Source: Solen grandis (taxonomy: Eukaryota > Mollusca > Bivalvia > Adapedonta > Solenidae). From it: DNA of 64,000 nt. Positions 12,755 through 25,963 of the stretch are shown here, one piece after another. A program made the translations under genes and the position numbers. The notes below the pieces were generated by a model, which saw only the letters and a list, made by a program, of their open reading frames with translations, did no database searches and was not told the DNA's origin. Position 1 is the first letter of the stretch; each line of letters starts with the position of its first letter. Where the stretch lies: assembly GCA_021229015.1 (NCBI GenBank), contig CM037782.1, positions 42,151,226-42,215,225 on the forward strand. The letters run 5' to 3'.

Positions 12755-14562
12755 CTAGATGTCATTCGTGAAAACGAATGATAGGACTTTCTGCAAGCTG
12801 TGTTAATGCCAAATGTAGGAGATAGAAGTTTCATGTAATGACTCACCTCTGGTAGTATTTCATGTTTATGCTGAACAATTGACATTATATTCCGAAATTA
12901 ATGCAAATGATAAGAACTAAGTATTAGTCTGTGACGTAACATGATGTCATATGACGTCAGGACATGACTGCAAACTTGATTTCTAGTTTAAAGGTCCTAT
13001 GTTCGAATCTTACTTCAGCCACAATACTTCGGTTTTTAGGAATTAAGGTTAACTGACAAAATATTCACACCTTAGTTTCAAGATGTATCATCTGTAAAGA
13101 TTTGAAGAAAATATGATCATAAATGGCGGCTGTAGAGCGCGAATACCATTTTTCACTATTTTTAGCTCTGACGTCAGGTGACATCATAGGGTGCTGAAAA
13201 TGCTGTTGCTCAAAAGCGCATACTTTACTGTCATAACTCAAAATATTTAAAGAAATTATGAAGAACTGCAAACTGTGTAAGTTTCAACTTTCTATCTCAT
13301 TCTGAAGCTCTTTAATCCTAAAATAAAATTTTCGGTCCTGTGTTCGAATCTTGTTTCAGCCACAGAACTTCGGTCTTTCGGAATTTCGCTTAGCTGACAG
13401 GATATGCACACCATAGTTTCAAGATGTACAATCTGTGAAAATTTGAAGAAAATCCGACCATAAATGGCGGCTGTAGAGCGTGAACACCATTTTTCACTAT
13501 TTTTAGCTCAGACGTCACATGACATCATAGGGTGCTGAAGTTGCTTTTGTTCAAAAGCGCAAACTTTATTTTCATAACTCTGAAATTTTCATTACTCTGA
13601 ACAACTGGCATCATGTCGAAATCATTGCCCTAATATGAAAAATAAGAAGTATGCCTATGACGTCATATGACGTCATATGATGTCACGATTCAAAATATTT
13701 GTAGAAATTCTGCAGAACTGCAAACTGTGTAAGGTTCAACTTTCTGTCTCATCCTGAAGCTCTTTAATCCTAATTTGAAATTTTCGGTCCTATGTTCGAA
13801 TCTTATTTCAGCCACAGAACTTCGGTCTTTCGGAATTTCGGTTAGCTGACAAGATATGCCACCTTTGATTCAAGATGTACCATCTGTGAAAATTTGACGA
13901 AAATACGACCATAAATGACGGCTGTAGAGCGCGAACACCATTTTTCACTATTTTTAGCTGTGACGTCATGTGACGTCATAGGGTGCTGAAGATGCTTTTG
14001 TTCAAAAGCGCATACGTTATTTTCATAACTCTGAAATTTTCATTATTCTGAACAACTGGCATCATGTCGAAATCATTGCCCGAAAATGAAAAATAAGAAG
14101 TATGCTTATGACGTCACTTGACGTAAAATGACGTCAAGACTCAAGATATGTGTAGGAATTCTGCAGAACTGCAAACTGTGTAAGTTTCAACTTTCTATCT
14201 CATCCTGAAGCTCTTTTATCCTAAAATGAAATTTTCGGTCCTATGTTCGAATCTTATTTCAGCCACAAAACTTCGGTCTTTCGGAATTTCGGTTAGCTGA
14301 CAGGATATGCACACCTTTGATTCAAGATGTACCATCTGTGAAAATTTGAAGAAAATCCGACCATAAATGACGGCTGTAGAGCGCGAACACCATTTTTCAC
14401 TATTTTTAGCTGTGACGTCATGTGACGTCATAGGGTGCTGAAAATCATTGAAATCAAAATTTCCTCACGTGACTAATAAGCCATAAAAATTTCATCGTCC
14501 TAGGACTATTGCAACATATAAAAATAAGCGTTTAGTTAGGAAGAAGAAAAGAATAATAATAA
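12755..14562 (-). mobile_element. Helitron-like block, type A, copy 2
   Basis: CTAG lies at 12755-12758 and the perfect hairpin CATTCGTGAAAACGAATG at 12763-12780, then AGGACTTTCTGC. Three to four 450-bp CRE units follow (clusters near 13170, 13510, 13962, 14414). The 3' flank CGTTTAGTTAGGAAGAAG is nearly identical to that of copy 1, so both derive from one amplified unit. Confidence 0.65.
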
Positions 14563-17150
14563 CTAGATGTCATTCGTGAAAACGAATGATAGGACTTTCT
14601 GCAAGCTGTGTTAATGCAAAAAGCAGGAGATAGAAGTTTCATGTAATGACTCACCTCTGGTAGTATTTTATGTTCATGCTGAACAATTGACATTAAATTC
14701 CGAATTAAGTGCAAATGATAAGAACTAAGTATTTCACTATTTTTAGCTCTGACGTCACATGACGTCATAGGGTGCTGAAAATTCTTTTGTTCAAAAGCGT
14801 ATACTTTTCTTTCATAACTCTGAAATTTTCATTATTCTGAACAACTGGCATCATGTCGAAATCATTGCCCTAAAATGAATATTAAGAAGTATGCTTATGA
14901 CGTCACATGACGTCATATGACGTCACGACTCAAGATATATGTAGAAATTCTGTAGAACTGCAAACTGTGTAAGTTTCAACTTTATATCTCATTCTGAAGC
15001 TCTTTAATCCTAAAATGAAATTTTCGGTCCTATGTTCGAATCTTATTTCAGCCACAGAACTTCGGTCTTTCGGAATTTCGGTTAGCTGAAAGGATATGCA
15101 CATCTTAGTTTAAAGATGTACCATCTGTGAAAATTGGAAGAAAATACGACCATTAATGGCGGCTGTAGAGCGTGAATACCATTTTTGACTATTTTTAGCC
15201 CTGACGTCACTTGACGACATAGGGTGCTGAAGATGCATTTGTTCAAAAGCGCATAGATTACTCTCAAAACTTTGAAATTTTCATTATTCTGAGCAACTGG
15301 CATCAAGTCGAAATCATTGCCCTAAAATGAAAATTAAGAAGTATGCTTATGACGTCACATGACGTCATCTGACGTCACGACTCAAATATATGTAGAAATT
15401 CTGCAGAACTGCAAACTGTGTAAGTTTCAACTTTCTATCTCATCCAGAAGCTCTTTAATCCTAAAATGAAATTTTCGGTCCTATGTTCGAATCTTATTTC
15501 AGCCATAGAACTTCGGTTTTTCGGAATTTCGGATAGCTGACAGGATATGCACACCTTACTTTCATGATGTACCATCTGTGAAAATTTGAAGACAATCCGA
15601 CCATAAATGACGGCTGTAGAGCGCGAACACCATTTTTCACTATTTTTAGCTGTGACGTCATGTGACGTCATAGGGTGCTGAAGATGCATTTGTTCAAAAT
15701 CGCATACTTTACTGTCATAACTCTGAAATTTTCATTATTCTGAACAACTGGCATCATGTCGAAATCATTGCCCTAATATGAAAATTAAGAAGTATGCTTA
15801 TGACGTCACATGACGTCATAGGACGTCACGACTCAAAATATATGTAGAAATTCTGCAGAACTGCAAACTGTGTAAGTTCCAACTTTCTATCTCATCCTGA
15901 AGCTCTTTAATCCTAAATGGAAATTTTAGGTCCTTTGTTCGAATCTTATTTCCGCCACAGAACTTCTGTCTTTCGGAGTTTCGGTTAGCTGACAGGATAT
16001 GCACACCTTAGTTTCAAGTTGTACCATCTGTGAAAATTTGAAGAAAATCCGACCATAAATGACGGCTGTAGAGCGCGAACACCATTTTTCACTATTTTTA
16101 GCTATGACGTCATGTGACGTAATAAGGTGCTGAAGATGCTATTGTTCAAAAGCGCATGCTTTACTGTCATAACTCTGAAATTTTCATTATTCTGAACAAC
16201 TGGCATCATGTTGAAATCATTGCACTAAAATGAAAATTAATAGGTATGCTTATGACGTAACAAAATGTTTAAGACTCCCAGAGACCTATATACTGACCAA
16301 ATATCACTTTTATATCTCAAATAAAACCGATTTTATAAGCATTTAAAAATTTACGACCTTGTTTCGAATCTTGAATTCGCTATAGAACCATGGACTTTTC
16401 GAATTTTGAAAAACAGACACCGGGATGCACAACTAGAACTTAATATACACATTTTGTGAAAATTTGATGAAATTCGGTTCATAAACAATGGCTGTAGACC
16501 GCGTTCAAACTTTTGTTGCATATTTCAAGTGTGACGTCATATGACGTCATAGGCATATGAAATTCATAGAAATCAAAATTTCAGCATTTGAAGCATGTGT
16601 CATTAAATTTTCCTTGCCCTTCGACAATTTCAACATATAGAAATATTCTTGTTAATATTAGAAAAACATTAACATATAATGACGTCACGTGACGTCATAT
16701 GACATTTATTTTCACAAAATGTTTAAAGCTTCTAGACCTATACACTGACTAAATATCAACTTTCTATCTTAAATAGGACAGATTTTATAAGCATTTAAAA
16801 ATATACGACCTTGGTTCGAATCTTGGATTCGCTTTACAACCGTGGACTTTTCGAATTTTGAAAAACGGACACAGGGATGCACAACCAGAGCCTAACATAC
16901 ACATTCTGTGAAATTTTGATGAAAATCGGTCCAGAAATAATGGCTGTAGACCGCGTACAAACTTTTTCACCCGACGTCAAATCTGACGTCATGTGACGTC
17001 ATATGAATATAAAATTCATTGCATCCGAAAGCTCATGGTTTGAAATATATGCCATAAAATTTTCATTGTTCTGAGTCAATGGCAACACCTCGAAATTAAC
17101 ACAAATATAAGAGGAAGAAAAAAAGAATAAGAAGAAGAAGAAGAATAATA
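14563..17150 (-). mobile_element. Helitron-like block, type A, copy 3
   Basis: CTAG lies at 14563-14566 with the same hairpin at 14571-14588. The block holds about five CRE units (clusters near 14748, 15202, 15652, 16106, 16530). The last two units, from about 16260, switch to the older sequence type seen at 4-5 kb. It closes with AGAGGAAGAAAAAAAGAATA. Confidence 0.6.
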
Positions 17151-17450
17151 AAAAAACAGTACAAACCCAATATGACTTTCTGCCTGTAGGCAGAAAGTCC
17201 TAATAATAAACATAACAAACCCAATAGGACTTTCTGCTTTAGGCAGAAAGTCCTAATAATAAACATAACAAACCCAATAGGACTTTCTGCTTTAGGCAGA
17301 AAGTCCTAATAATAATAATAAACAGTACAAACCCAATAGGACTTTCTGCTTTAGGCAGAAAGTCCTAATAATAAGAAGAAGCAGAAGAAGAAGAAGAATA
17401 AACAGTACAAACCCAATAGGACTTTCTGCCGAAAGGGCAGAAAGTCCTAA
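17151..17450. repeat. Array of five perfect short hairpins
   Basis: Five palindromes of the form GGACTTTCTGC-loop-GCAGAAAGTCC lie at about 17174-17199, 17228-17253, 17280-17305, 17340-17365 and 17420-17447 (the first reads TGACTTTCTGC). Loops differ (CTGTAG, TTTAG, CCGAAAGG). They are joined by TAATAATAAACATAACAAAC-type linkers or AGA-rich linkers. The stem equals the subterminal motif next to the Helitron-like hairpins, so the array is made from element ends. Confidence 0.85.
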
Positions 17451-18624
17451 CTAGATGTCATTCGTGAAAACGAATGATAGGATTTCTGCAAGCGTGTTAA
17501 TGCAAAAAGCAGGAGATAGAAGTTTTATGTAATGACTCACCTCTGGTAGTATTTCATGTTCATGCTGAACAACTGACATTATATTCCGAAATAAGTGCAA
17601 ATGATAAGAACTAAGTATTTCACTATTTTTAGCTCTGACGTGACATGACGTCATAGGGTACTGAAAATTCTTTTGTTCAAAAGCGTATACTTTACTTTCC
17701 TAACTAATTTTCATTATTCTGAACAACTGGCATCATGTCAAAATCACTGCCCTAAAATGAAAATTAAGAAGTATGCTTATGACGTCACATGACGTAATAT
17801 GACATCACGACTCAAGATATATGTAGGAATTCTGCAGAACTGCAAACTGTGTAAGTTTCAACTTTCTATCTCATCCTGAAACTCTTTAATCCTAAAATGA
17901 AATTTTCGGTCCTATGTTCGAAACTTATTTCAGCCACAGAACTTCGGTCTTTCGGAATTTCGGTAAGCTGAAAGGATATGCACATCTTAGTTTCAAGATG
18001 TACCATCTCTGAAAATTTGAAGAAAATTCGACCATAAATGGCGGCTGTAGAGAGCGAACATCATTTTTCACTATTTTAAGCTCAGACGTCACATGACGTA
18101 ATAGGGTGCTGAAGATGCGTTTGTTCAAAATCGCGTACTTTACTGTCATAACTCTGAAATTTTCATTATTCTGAACAACTGGCATCATGTTGAAGTCATT
18201 GCCCTAAATTGAAAATTAAGAAGTATGCTTATGACGTCACATGACGTCATATGACGTCACGACTCAAAATATATGTAGAAATTCTGCAGAACTGCAAACT
18301 GTGTAAGTTTCAACTTTCTATCTCATCCAGAAGCTCTTTAATCCTAAAATGAAATTTTCGGTCCTATGTTCGAATCTTATTTCAGCCATAGAACTTCGGT
18401 TTTTCGGAATTTCGGATAGCTGACAGGATATGCACACCTTACTTTCATGATGTACCATCTGTGAAAATTTGAAGACAATCCGACCATAAATGACGGCTGT
18501 AGAGCGCGAACACCATTTTTCACTATTTTTAGCTGTGATTTGAAATATATGCCATAAAATTTTCATTGTTCTGAGTCAATGGCAACACCTCGAAATTAAC
18601 ACAAATATAAGAGGAAGAAAAAAA
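17451..18624 (-). mobile_element. Helitron-like block, type A, copy 4
   Basis: CTAG lies at 17451-17454, directly abutting the hairpin array, with hairpin CATTCGTGAAAACGAATG. Two CRE units follow. The right end (from about 18540) jumps to GATTTGAAATATATGCCATA, identical to the sequence near 17039, which indicates a recombination or deletion junction. Confidence 0.6.
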
Positions 18625-19460
18625 TACGAATGATAGGACTTTCTGCTAAAATTGAAAAATATTAAGATTAATTCCGTTAGAAAGAATATATATGAAATTC
18701 TCTACCTTTTACTTATTTTTTTTTTCGTATGGACTTCTTTTAGCTTTGACGTCACATGACGTCATAGGGTGCTGAAAATTATTTTGTTCAAAAGCGCATA
18801 CTTTACTTTCGTAACTCTGAAATTTTCATTATTCTGAACAACTGGCATCATGTCAAAATTATTGCCTTAAAATGAAAATTAAGAAGTATGCTTATGACGT
18901 CACATGACGTTATATGACGTCAAGACTCAAATATGTAGAAATTCTGCAGACTGCAAACTGTGTAAGTTTCAACTTTCTATCTCATCCTGAAGCTCTTTAA
19001 TCGTAAAATGAAATTTTCAGTCCTATGTTGGAATCTTATTTCAGCCACAGAACTTCGGTCTTATGAAATTTCTGTTAGCTGACAGGATAAACACACCTTA
19101 GTTTCAAGATATACCATCTGTGAAAATTTGAATAAAAACCGACCATAAATGGCGGCTGTAGAGCGTGAACACCATTTTTCACTATTTTTAAATGTGACGT
19201 CACATGACGTCATAGGGTGCTGTAGATGCATTTGTTCAAAAGCGCATATGTTGCTGTTATAACTCTGAAATTTTCATTATTCTGAACAACTGGCATCATG
19301 TCGATATTATTGCACTAAAATGAAAATTAATAGGTATGCTTATGACGTAACATGACGTCATATGACGTCACGACTCAAATCTATGTAGAAATTCTGCAGA
19401 ACTGCAAACTGTGTAAGATTCAGCTTTCTATCTCATCCTGAAGCTCTCATTTGGATGAGT
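18625..19460 (-). mobile_element. Truncated Helitron-like block
   Basis: Only the inner half of the terminal hairpin survives (TACGAATGATAGGACTTTCTGC region, 18625-18646). CTAG and the outer stem are lost. Two CRE units follow (clusters near 18750, 18897, 19195, 19345). The unit breaks off in the middle at CTGAAGCTCTC near 19447. Confidence 0.55.
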
Positions 19461-19469
19461 TCGAAATGA

Positions 19470-19700
19470 GTCATTTTTAAAATTGGGTCACGTGGTATCA
19501 AAAACTAGGTCACCAGGTCAAATCTAAGAAAAACCTTAATCTCTAGAGGCCACAGTTTTAGCCCAATCTTAAAAAGATTTGGAGGATGTTTGTCTAATAT
19601 AATGAGAACAAAAACTAGGTCACCAGGTAAAATCTGAGAAAAATCTTGTGAAAACTCTAGAGGCCTACATTTTTGTCTCAGTCTAAATTAAAATTGATAT
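19470..19700 (+). repeat. Dispersed repeat with ACTAGGTCACCAGGT units
   Basis: Two units with AAAAACTAGGTCACCAGGT (about 19499 and 19612) and AGAAAAACCTT/AGAAAAATCTT plus CTCTAGAGGCC. I recognise this phrase as a widespread repeat in mollusc genomes. It separates the minus-oriented from the plus-oriented arrays. Confidence 0.6.
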
Positions 19701-20060
19701 TAGGTCAGGAGTTATGCCCCTTTTAATATTGAAAAAAGATAGATTTCACATTGTCATTGTCACTTTAAAATTAAAATTATAACTGAAAACAAAGAAACAT
19801 ATTCCCTTTTGAATGCAATGACTTTAAAATTTAAATTATGTTATATGACATCACAGATTTCCTCTGCTATTTATTTATGTTTGCACTCTACAGCTATCAA
19901 TTCGGGACGGATTTTCTTCAATTTTTGAAGATGGTGTATTTCAGAAAACTCAATAAGTATGATCAGGTTTGACATGGTTTGCAGTCCAGAAAGCCCCTTC
20001 TTTTGTCCAGAACAAAAGAAGTCAAGTTATTATTAGGGCTTTCTGCTTTTTTGCAGAAAG
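19701..20060. other. Junction between oppositely oriented arrays
   Basis: No gene is seen. At 19990-20025 there is a plus-oriented element end: AAGCCCC, hairpin CTTCTTTTGTCCAGAACAAAAGAAG, and a decayed CAAG in place of CTAG, then TTATTATT and a GGGCTTTCTGC..GCAGAAAGACC hairpin. From here all copies run on the plus strand. Confidence 0.5.
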
Positions 20061-22218
20061 ACCTTTTGGGTTTGTTCTGTCTTTTATTATTATTATTCTT
20101 TTTTTCCAACCTTTTCATGTTGTTATTTCATTAAGTTGCTGAAGGTCTAGGACAAAGAAATTCTATCAACAGACACATGAAGCAATGGCATTTTGGAATA
20201 TATTATTTTTATCTTCACATGACGTCACATGACGTCAGAACTAAAAATAGCTACCAAAGTTTGTACGCGCTGTACAGCCGTCATTTATGGACGGATTGTC
20301 ATGGAATTTTCACAGAAGTTATATATTAAGACCTCATTGTGCAGGATTATATAGATTTGCCAAGATTCGAAAGAACTAAGGTTCTATGGCGAATCCAAGA
20401 TTCGAACCAAGGACGTCAAATTTCAAATTCATATCAAAACGTTTCTAGGTGAGATAGAAAGTTGATATTTGGCGAGATTATACGTCTCTGTGTTTCCTTT
20501 GCATTTTGTAAAGATGAATTTCATATGACGTCATTTGACGTCATCAAGTTGTATAGAATTTCCGATTTCTTGATGTCAATTTACTCATGTTGCAAGGGTT
20601 CATAAACAATGGAAATTGAAATTCCTTTGTAGGTGATCATGTTAATTTTTATCCATTGTTGAAAATTTTCTTATGACGTCACATGACGTCAGAACTAAAA
20701 ATAGCTACAAAAGTTTGTACGCGCTGTACAGCCGTCATTTATGGACGGATTGGCATGGAATTTTACAGAAGTTATATATTACGATCTCATTATACAGGAT
20801 TATATAGGTTTGCCAAGATTCGAAAAAGCAAAGGTTCTATGTCGAATCCAAGATTCGAACCAAGGACGTCAAATTTCAAATACGTATAAAATCGTTTCTA
20901 GATGAGATAGAAAGTTGATATTTGGCGATATTATATATCTCTGTGTTTTCTTTGCATTTTGTAAAGATAACGTCATATGACGTCATTTGACGTCATCAAG
21001 TTGTATAGAATTTCCGATTTCTTGATGTCAATTTACTCATGTTGCAAGGGTTCATAAACAATGGAAATTGAAATTCCTTTGTAGGTGATCATGTTAATTT
21101 TTATCCATTGTTGAAAATTTTCTTATGACGTCACATGACGTCAGAACTAAAAATAGCTACCAAAGTTTCTACGCGCTGTACAGCCGTCATTTATGGACGG
21201 ATTGGCATGGAATTTTCACAGAAGTTATATATTACGATCTCATTATACAGGATTATATAGGTTTGCCAAGATTCGAAAAAGCAATGGTTCTATGGCGAAT
21301 CCAAGATTCGAACCAAGGACGTCAAATTTCAAATACGTATAAAATCGTTTCTAGATGAGATAGAAAGTTGATATTTGGCGATATTATATATCTCTGTGTT
21401 TTCTTTCATTTTCGTCATTGACGTCATCAATTATAGAATTTCCGATTTCTTGATGTCAATTTTCCTCATGTTGCAAAGCTTCATAGACAATGCAAATTAA
21501 ATGTCCTTTGTACATAATCAGGAACATTTAGATTCAATGTTTAAAATTTTCATATGACGTCACATGACGTCAGAACTATTAATAACTACCAAAGTTTGTC
21601 CGCTCTGTACAGCCGTCATTTATTGATAGATTGGCATGCAATCTTCACAGAAGTTATATAATACGACCTCATTGTGCATGATTCTATAGGTTTGCCAAGA
21701 TTTGAAAGAACTAAGGTTCTTTGACGAATCCAAGATTCGAACCAAGGAGGTCAAATTTTAAATACGTATAAAATCGTTTCTAGATGAGATAGAAATTTGA
21801 TATTTAGCGAGCTTATACGTCTCTGTGTTTCCTTTGCATTTTGTAAAGATGAACGTCATATGACGTCATCAAATTGTAGAGAATTTCCGATTCCTGAATG
21901 TCAATTTACTCATGTTGCAAAGCTTCATAGACAATGAAAATTTAATGTCCTATGTAGGTAATCATGAACATTAAGATTTAATGAGTAAAATTTTCATATG
22001 ACGTCACATGACATCAAAACTTAAAAAAGCTACCAAAGTTCATCTGCGCTGCACAGCCGTCATTTATGGACGGATTGGCATGGAATTTTCACAGAAGTTA
22101 TATATTACGACTTCATTGTGCAGGATTATATAGGTTTGCCAAAATTCGAAAAACACCAGGTTTGTCATGGTTTGCAGTGCAGAAAGCCCTATCTTTTGTT
22201 CAAAACAAAAGAAGTCTA

Positions 22219-22219
<1 letters not shown>
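20061..22219 (+). mobile_element. Helitron-like block, plus orientation, copy 1
   Basis: At least four units with TGACGTCACATGACGTCAGAA (about 20219, 20676, 21128, 21553, and a variant at 21998) at about 450-bp spacing, each followed by GCGCTGTACAGCCGTCATTT. It ends in GCAGAAAGCCCTATC, hairpin TCTTTTGTTCAAAACAAAAGA (22192-22212) and CTAG at 22216-22219, then a long TTA microsatellite. Confidence 0.65.
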
Positions 22220-22252
<33 letters not shown>

Positions 22253-23833
22253 CTTTCTTCCAAAAGAGGTTGTTATTTCAATAGGTTCCCGACTGTCTAG
22301 AATCACGAAAATTTAATAGCACATACCTGACGTGATGAAATTTTAGAATCTTTTAATTTTATATTCCTATGACGTCACATGACGGCAAATTTGACATTTG
22401 TTGCAAAACTTTGTTCGCGCTCTACAGGCTTCATTTCTTAGTGGATTTTCTCGATATTTTCACAAAATGTGTCTATTACGTTCTAAATGTGCATGATTAT
22501 ATAGATTTTCCCAGATTCGAAAAGACCAAGGTTCTGTAGTTAAACCAAGTTTCGAACTTTGGACCTTAAAATGTTTTTAAGTATTTTGTAGCTCCTATGT
22601 AAGCTAGAAATCTCAAATTGACACCACATATGCTCATTGATGTCTTCTTAATATTCTGCGACATTTGACGTCATATGACGTAATTTGACGTCATAATGGT
22701 TATAACAATTCTGAAACAAATACAAACGGTTTTTCAGCCCTGTACTCTAAATTTCTTGACCGATTGGCATCAAATTTTCTCTGAATCTGCACCATAGTAT
22801 CTCATTGTCAAATATAATTTCCGTTTCTGGAAAATCTCAAAGGTCAAGGTCATATCTCAATTATCGTTTTTTCTTTTGACCTGTAATATCTCAAAAACGA
22901 ATAACATTCTATCGAGACAATATGCGTATTTTTATTAGTGCTTTCGACGCTCTTTCTGTTGACAAAATATTTTTGAAGATCGGGCTTGAAATGGCACATC
23001 AATGGCGGAACAGCGGAAACGGCGCTATACGTATTGTAGAAAAGTGCATGTATCTCAAAAAATATTGATTTTTGTAAATTCATGAACATATTTTGGCATA
23101 TTTTTGCATTTTTTCCGAGGTTTAAGCGTCCATAGTTCAAAAGCAGTTATGAATAGGTCCATACATAAAGCGTGTGAAATGTTGGGAATTTAATGACCTT
23201 TCTAACGGTACCCGACTTTTCTATATTTGGTCATGATATAAGAAAGTTACATGAGAAATTATAATATATTAAAATTTTAAAATGTGTTTCAGTTAATTCA
23301 GATACCACTGGAATGACAAATTGTTATATGTATAAAGTAGAATGTTAAGTTCTGTTGAGAAATCTACTGGGCTTCACTGTAAGCAAGCAGTATAGGTACA
23401 ACGTTTACCTGTGCTCATGTGAGGCCGCGGTCTACTTTATTTGTTCGGTTTATCTCTATATATATTTTCTTAGTAAAAGAAATGTCTAGTGTATAAAATT
23501 CATACTTTAATTCAAAACATTTTCTTTTAATGGGATTATAATATGTGTTCAGTTCTGGTGCAAAAAAATTCAATGTGATCCCAATGGTCCAGAATTACAA
23601 AAAAAATGGCATATGTTAAATATGCTGAATTTTCATATTCCTATGACATCAGAATAGACGTCAGATCAAAAAGTTATGAATTGATGAATTCTTCTAAAAC
23701 TTTCAAAGAATGTATAGGTTACACACTAGAAACCTAATGTTTTCTGAGTATTCCGTACCTATAATTTTCAGTTTGATTGAGTTTTAAACGGTTTGCAGAA
23801 AGTCCTATCGTTTGCCGTGCAAACGAAATCTAG
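22220..23833 (+). mobile_element. Helitron-like block, type B, plus orientation
   Basis: This is an inverted copy of the type-B body at 5.4-10.4 kb: GTCTAGAATCACGAAAATTT, AGCGTGTGAAATGTTGGGAA, CAAGCAGTATAGGTACAACG. It ends with GCAGAAAGTCCTA, hairpin TCGTTTGCCGTGCAAACGA (23808-23826) and CTAG at 23830-23833, then TATTATTATT. Confidence 0.6.
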
Positions 23834-25963
23834 ATATTATTATTATTTTTTTCCAACCTTTTCATGTTGTTATTTCATTAAGTTGCTGAAGGTCTAGGAC
23901 AAAGAAATTCTATCAACAGATACCTGAAGCAATAGCATTTTGGAATATGTTATTTTTATCTTCACATGACGTCACATGACGTCAGAACTATAAATAACTA
24001 CCAAAGTTTGTACGCGCTGTACAGCCGTCATTTATGGACGGATTTTCATGGAATTTTTCAGAAGTTATATATTAAGACCTCATTGTGCAGGATTATATAG
24101 GTTTGCCAAGATTCGAAAGAACTAAGGTTCTATGGCGAATCCAAGATTCGAACCAGGACGTCAATTTCAAATCCATATAAAATCGATTCTAGATGAGATA
24201 GAAAGTTGATATTTGGCGGATTATTGCTCTCTGTGTTTCCTTTGCATTTTGTAAAGATGAACGTCAAATAACGTCATATGACGTCATCAAGTTGTATAGA
24301 ATTTCCGATTTCTTGATGTCAATTTACTTATGTTGCAAAGGTTCATAGACAATGAAAATTAAATGTCCTATGTAGGTTATCGTGAACATTTAGATTCAAT
24401 GTTTAAATTTTAATATGACGTCACATGACGTCATAACTAAAAATAGCTTCTAAAGTTTGTACGCGCTGTACAGCCGTCATTTATGGACGGATTGGCATGG
24501 AATGTTCACAGAAGTTATATATTACGACCTCATTGTGAAGGATTATATAGGTTTGCCAAGATTCGAAAGAACTAAGGGTCTATGGCGAATCCAAGATTCG
24601 AACCAAGGACGTCAAATTTCAAATCCATATAAAAACGTTTCTAGATAAGATAGAAAGTTGATATTTGGCGAGATTATATGTCTCTGTGCTTACTTTGCAT
24701 TTTGTTAAGATGAACGTCATATGACGTCATATAACGTCATCAAGTTGTATAGAATTTCCGATTTCTTGATGTCAATTTACTCATGTTGCAAGGGTTCATA
24801 AATAATGGAAATGGAAAGTCCTTTGTAGGTGATCATGAACATTTTGATCCAATGTTTAAAATTTTCATATGACGTCACATGACGTCAGAACTAAAATAGC
24901 TACCAAAGTTTGTACGCGCTGTAACAGCCGTCATTTATGGACGGATTGTCATGGAATTTTCACAGAAGTTATATATTAAGACCTTATTGTGCAGGATTAT
25001 ATAGGTTTGCCAAGATTCGAAAGAACTAAGGTTCTATGGCGAATCCAAGATTCGAACCAAGGACGTCAAATTTCAAATCCATATAAAATCGATTCTAGAT
25101 GAGATAGAAAGTTGATATTTGGCGAGATTATTCCTCTCTGTGTTTCCTTTGCATTTTGTAAAGATGAACGTCATATGAAGTCATTGACGTCATCAAGTTG
25201 TAAAGAATTTCCGATTTCTTGATGTCAATTTTACTCATGTTGCAAAGCTTCATAGACAATGAAAATTAAATGTCCTTTGTACATAATAAGGAAAATATAG
25301 ATTCAATGTTTAAAATTTTCATATGACGTCACATGACGTCAGAACTATAAATAACTACCAAAGTTTGTCCGCTCTGTACAGCCGTCATTTATTTATAGAT
25401 TGGCATGGAATCTTCACAGAAGTTATATATTACGACCTCATTGTGCATGATTATATAGGTTTGCCAAGATTCGAACCAAGGACGTCAAATTTTAAATACG
25501 TATAAAATCGTTTCTAGATGAGATAGATATTTTATATTCGGCGAGATTATATGTCTCTGTGTTTCCTTTGCATTTTGTAAAGATGAACTTCATATGACGT
25601 CATATGACGTCATCAAATTGTATAGAATTTCCGATTCCTGAATGTCAATTTACTCATGTTGCAAAGGTTCATAGACAATGAAAATTTAATGTCCTATGAA
25701 GGTAATCATGAACATTAAGATTTAATGATTAAAATTTTCATATGACGTCACATGACATCAAAACTTAAAAAAGCTACCAAAGTTCATCCGCGCTGAACAG
25801 CCGTCATTTATGGACGGATTGGCATAGAATTTTCACAGAAGTTATGTATTACGACTTCATTGTGCAGGATTATATAGGTTTGCCAAAATTCGAAAAACAC
25901 CAGGTTTGTCATGGTTTGCAGTGCAGAAAGTCCTATCTTTGGTTCAAAACAAAAGAAGTCTAG
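23834..25963 (+). mobile_element. Helitron-like block, plus orientation, copy 2
   Basis: Five CRE units (clusters near 23966, 24416, 24870, 25325, 25742). It ends with GCAGAAAGTCCTATC, hairpin TCTTTGGTTCAAAACAAAAGA with a mismatch, and CTAG at 25960-25963. A GGACTTTCTGC..GCAGAAAGTCC hairpin (25970-26000) follows directly, as in the 17-kb hairpin array. Confidence 0.65.

Noticed and set aside
17151..17450. Possible CRISPR array (regular short palindromic repeats)
   Set aside because: The genome is animal, the spacers are microsatellite-like and alike, no cas genes are present, and the palindrome is the element's subterminal motif.
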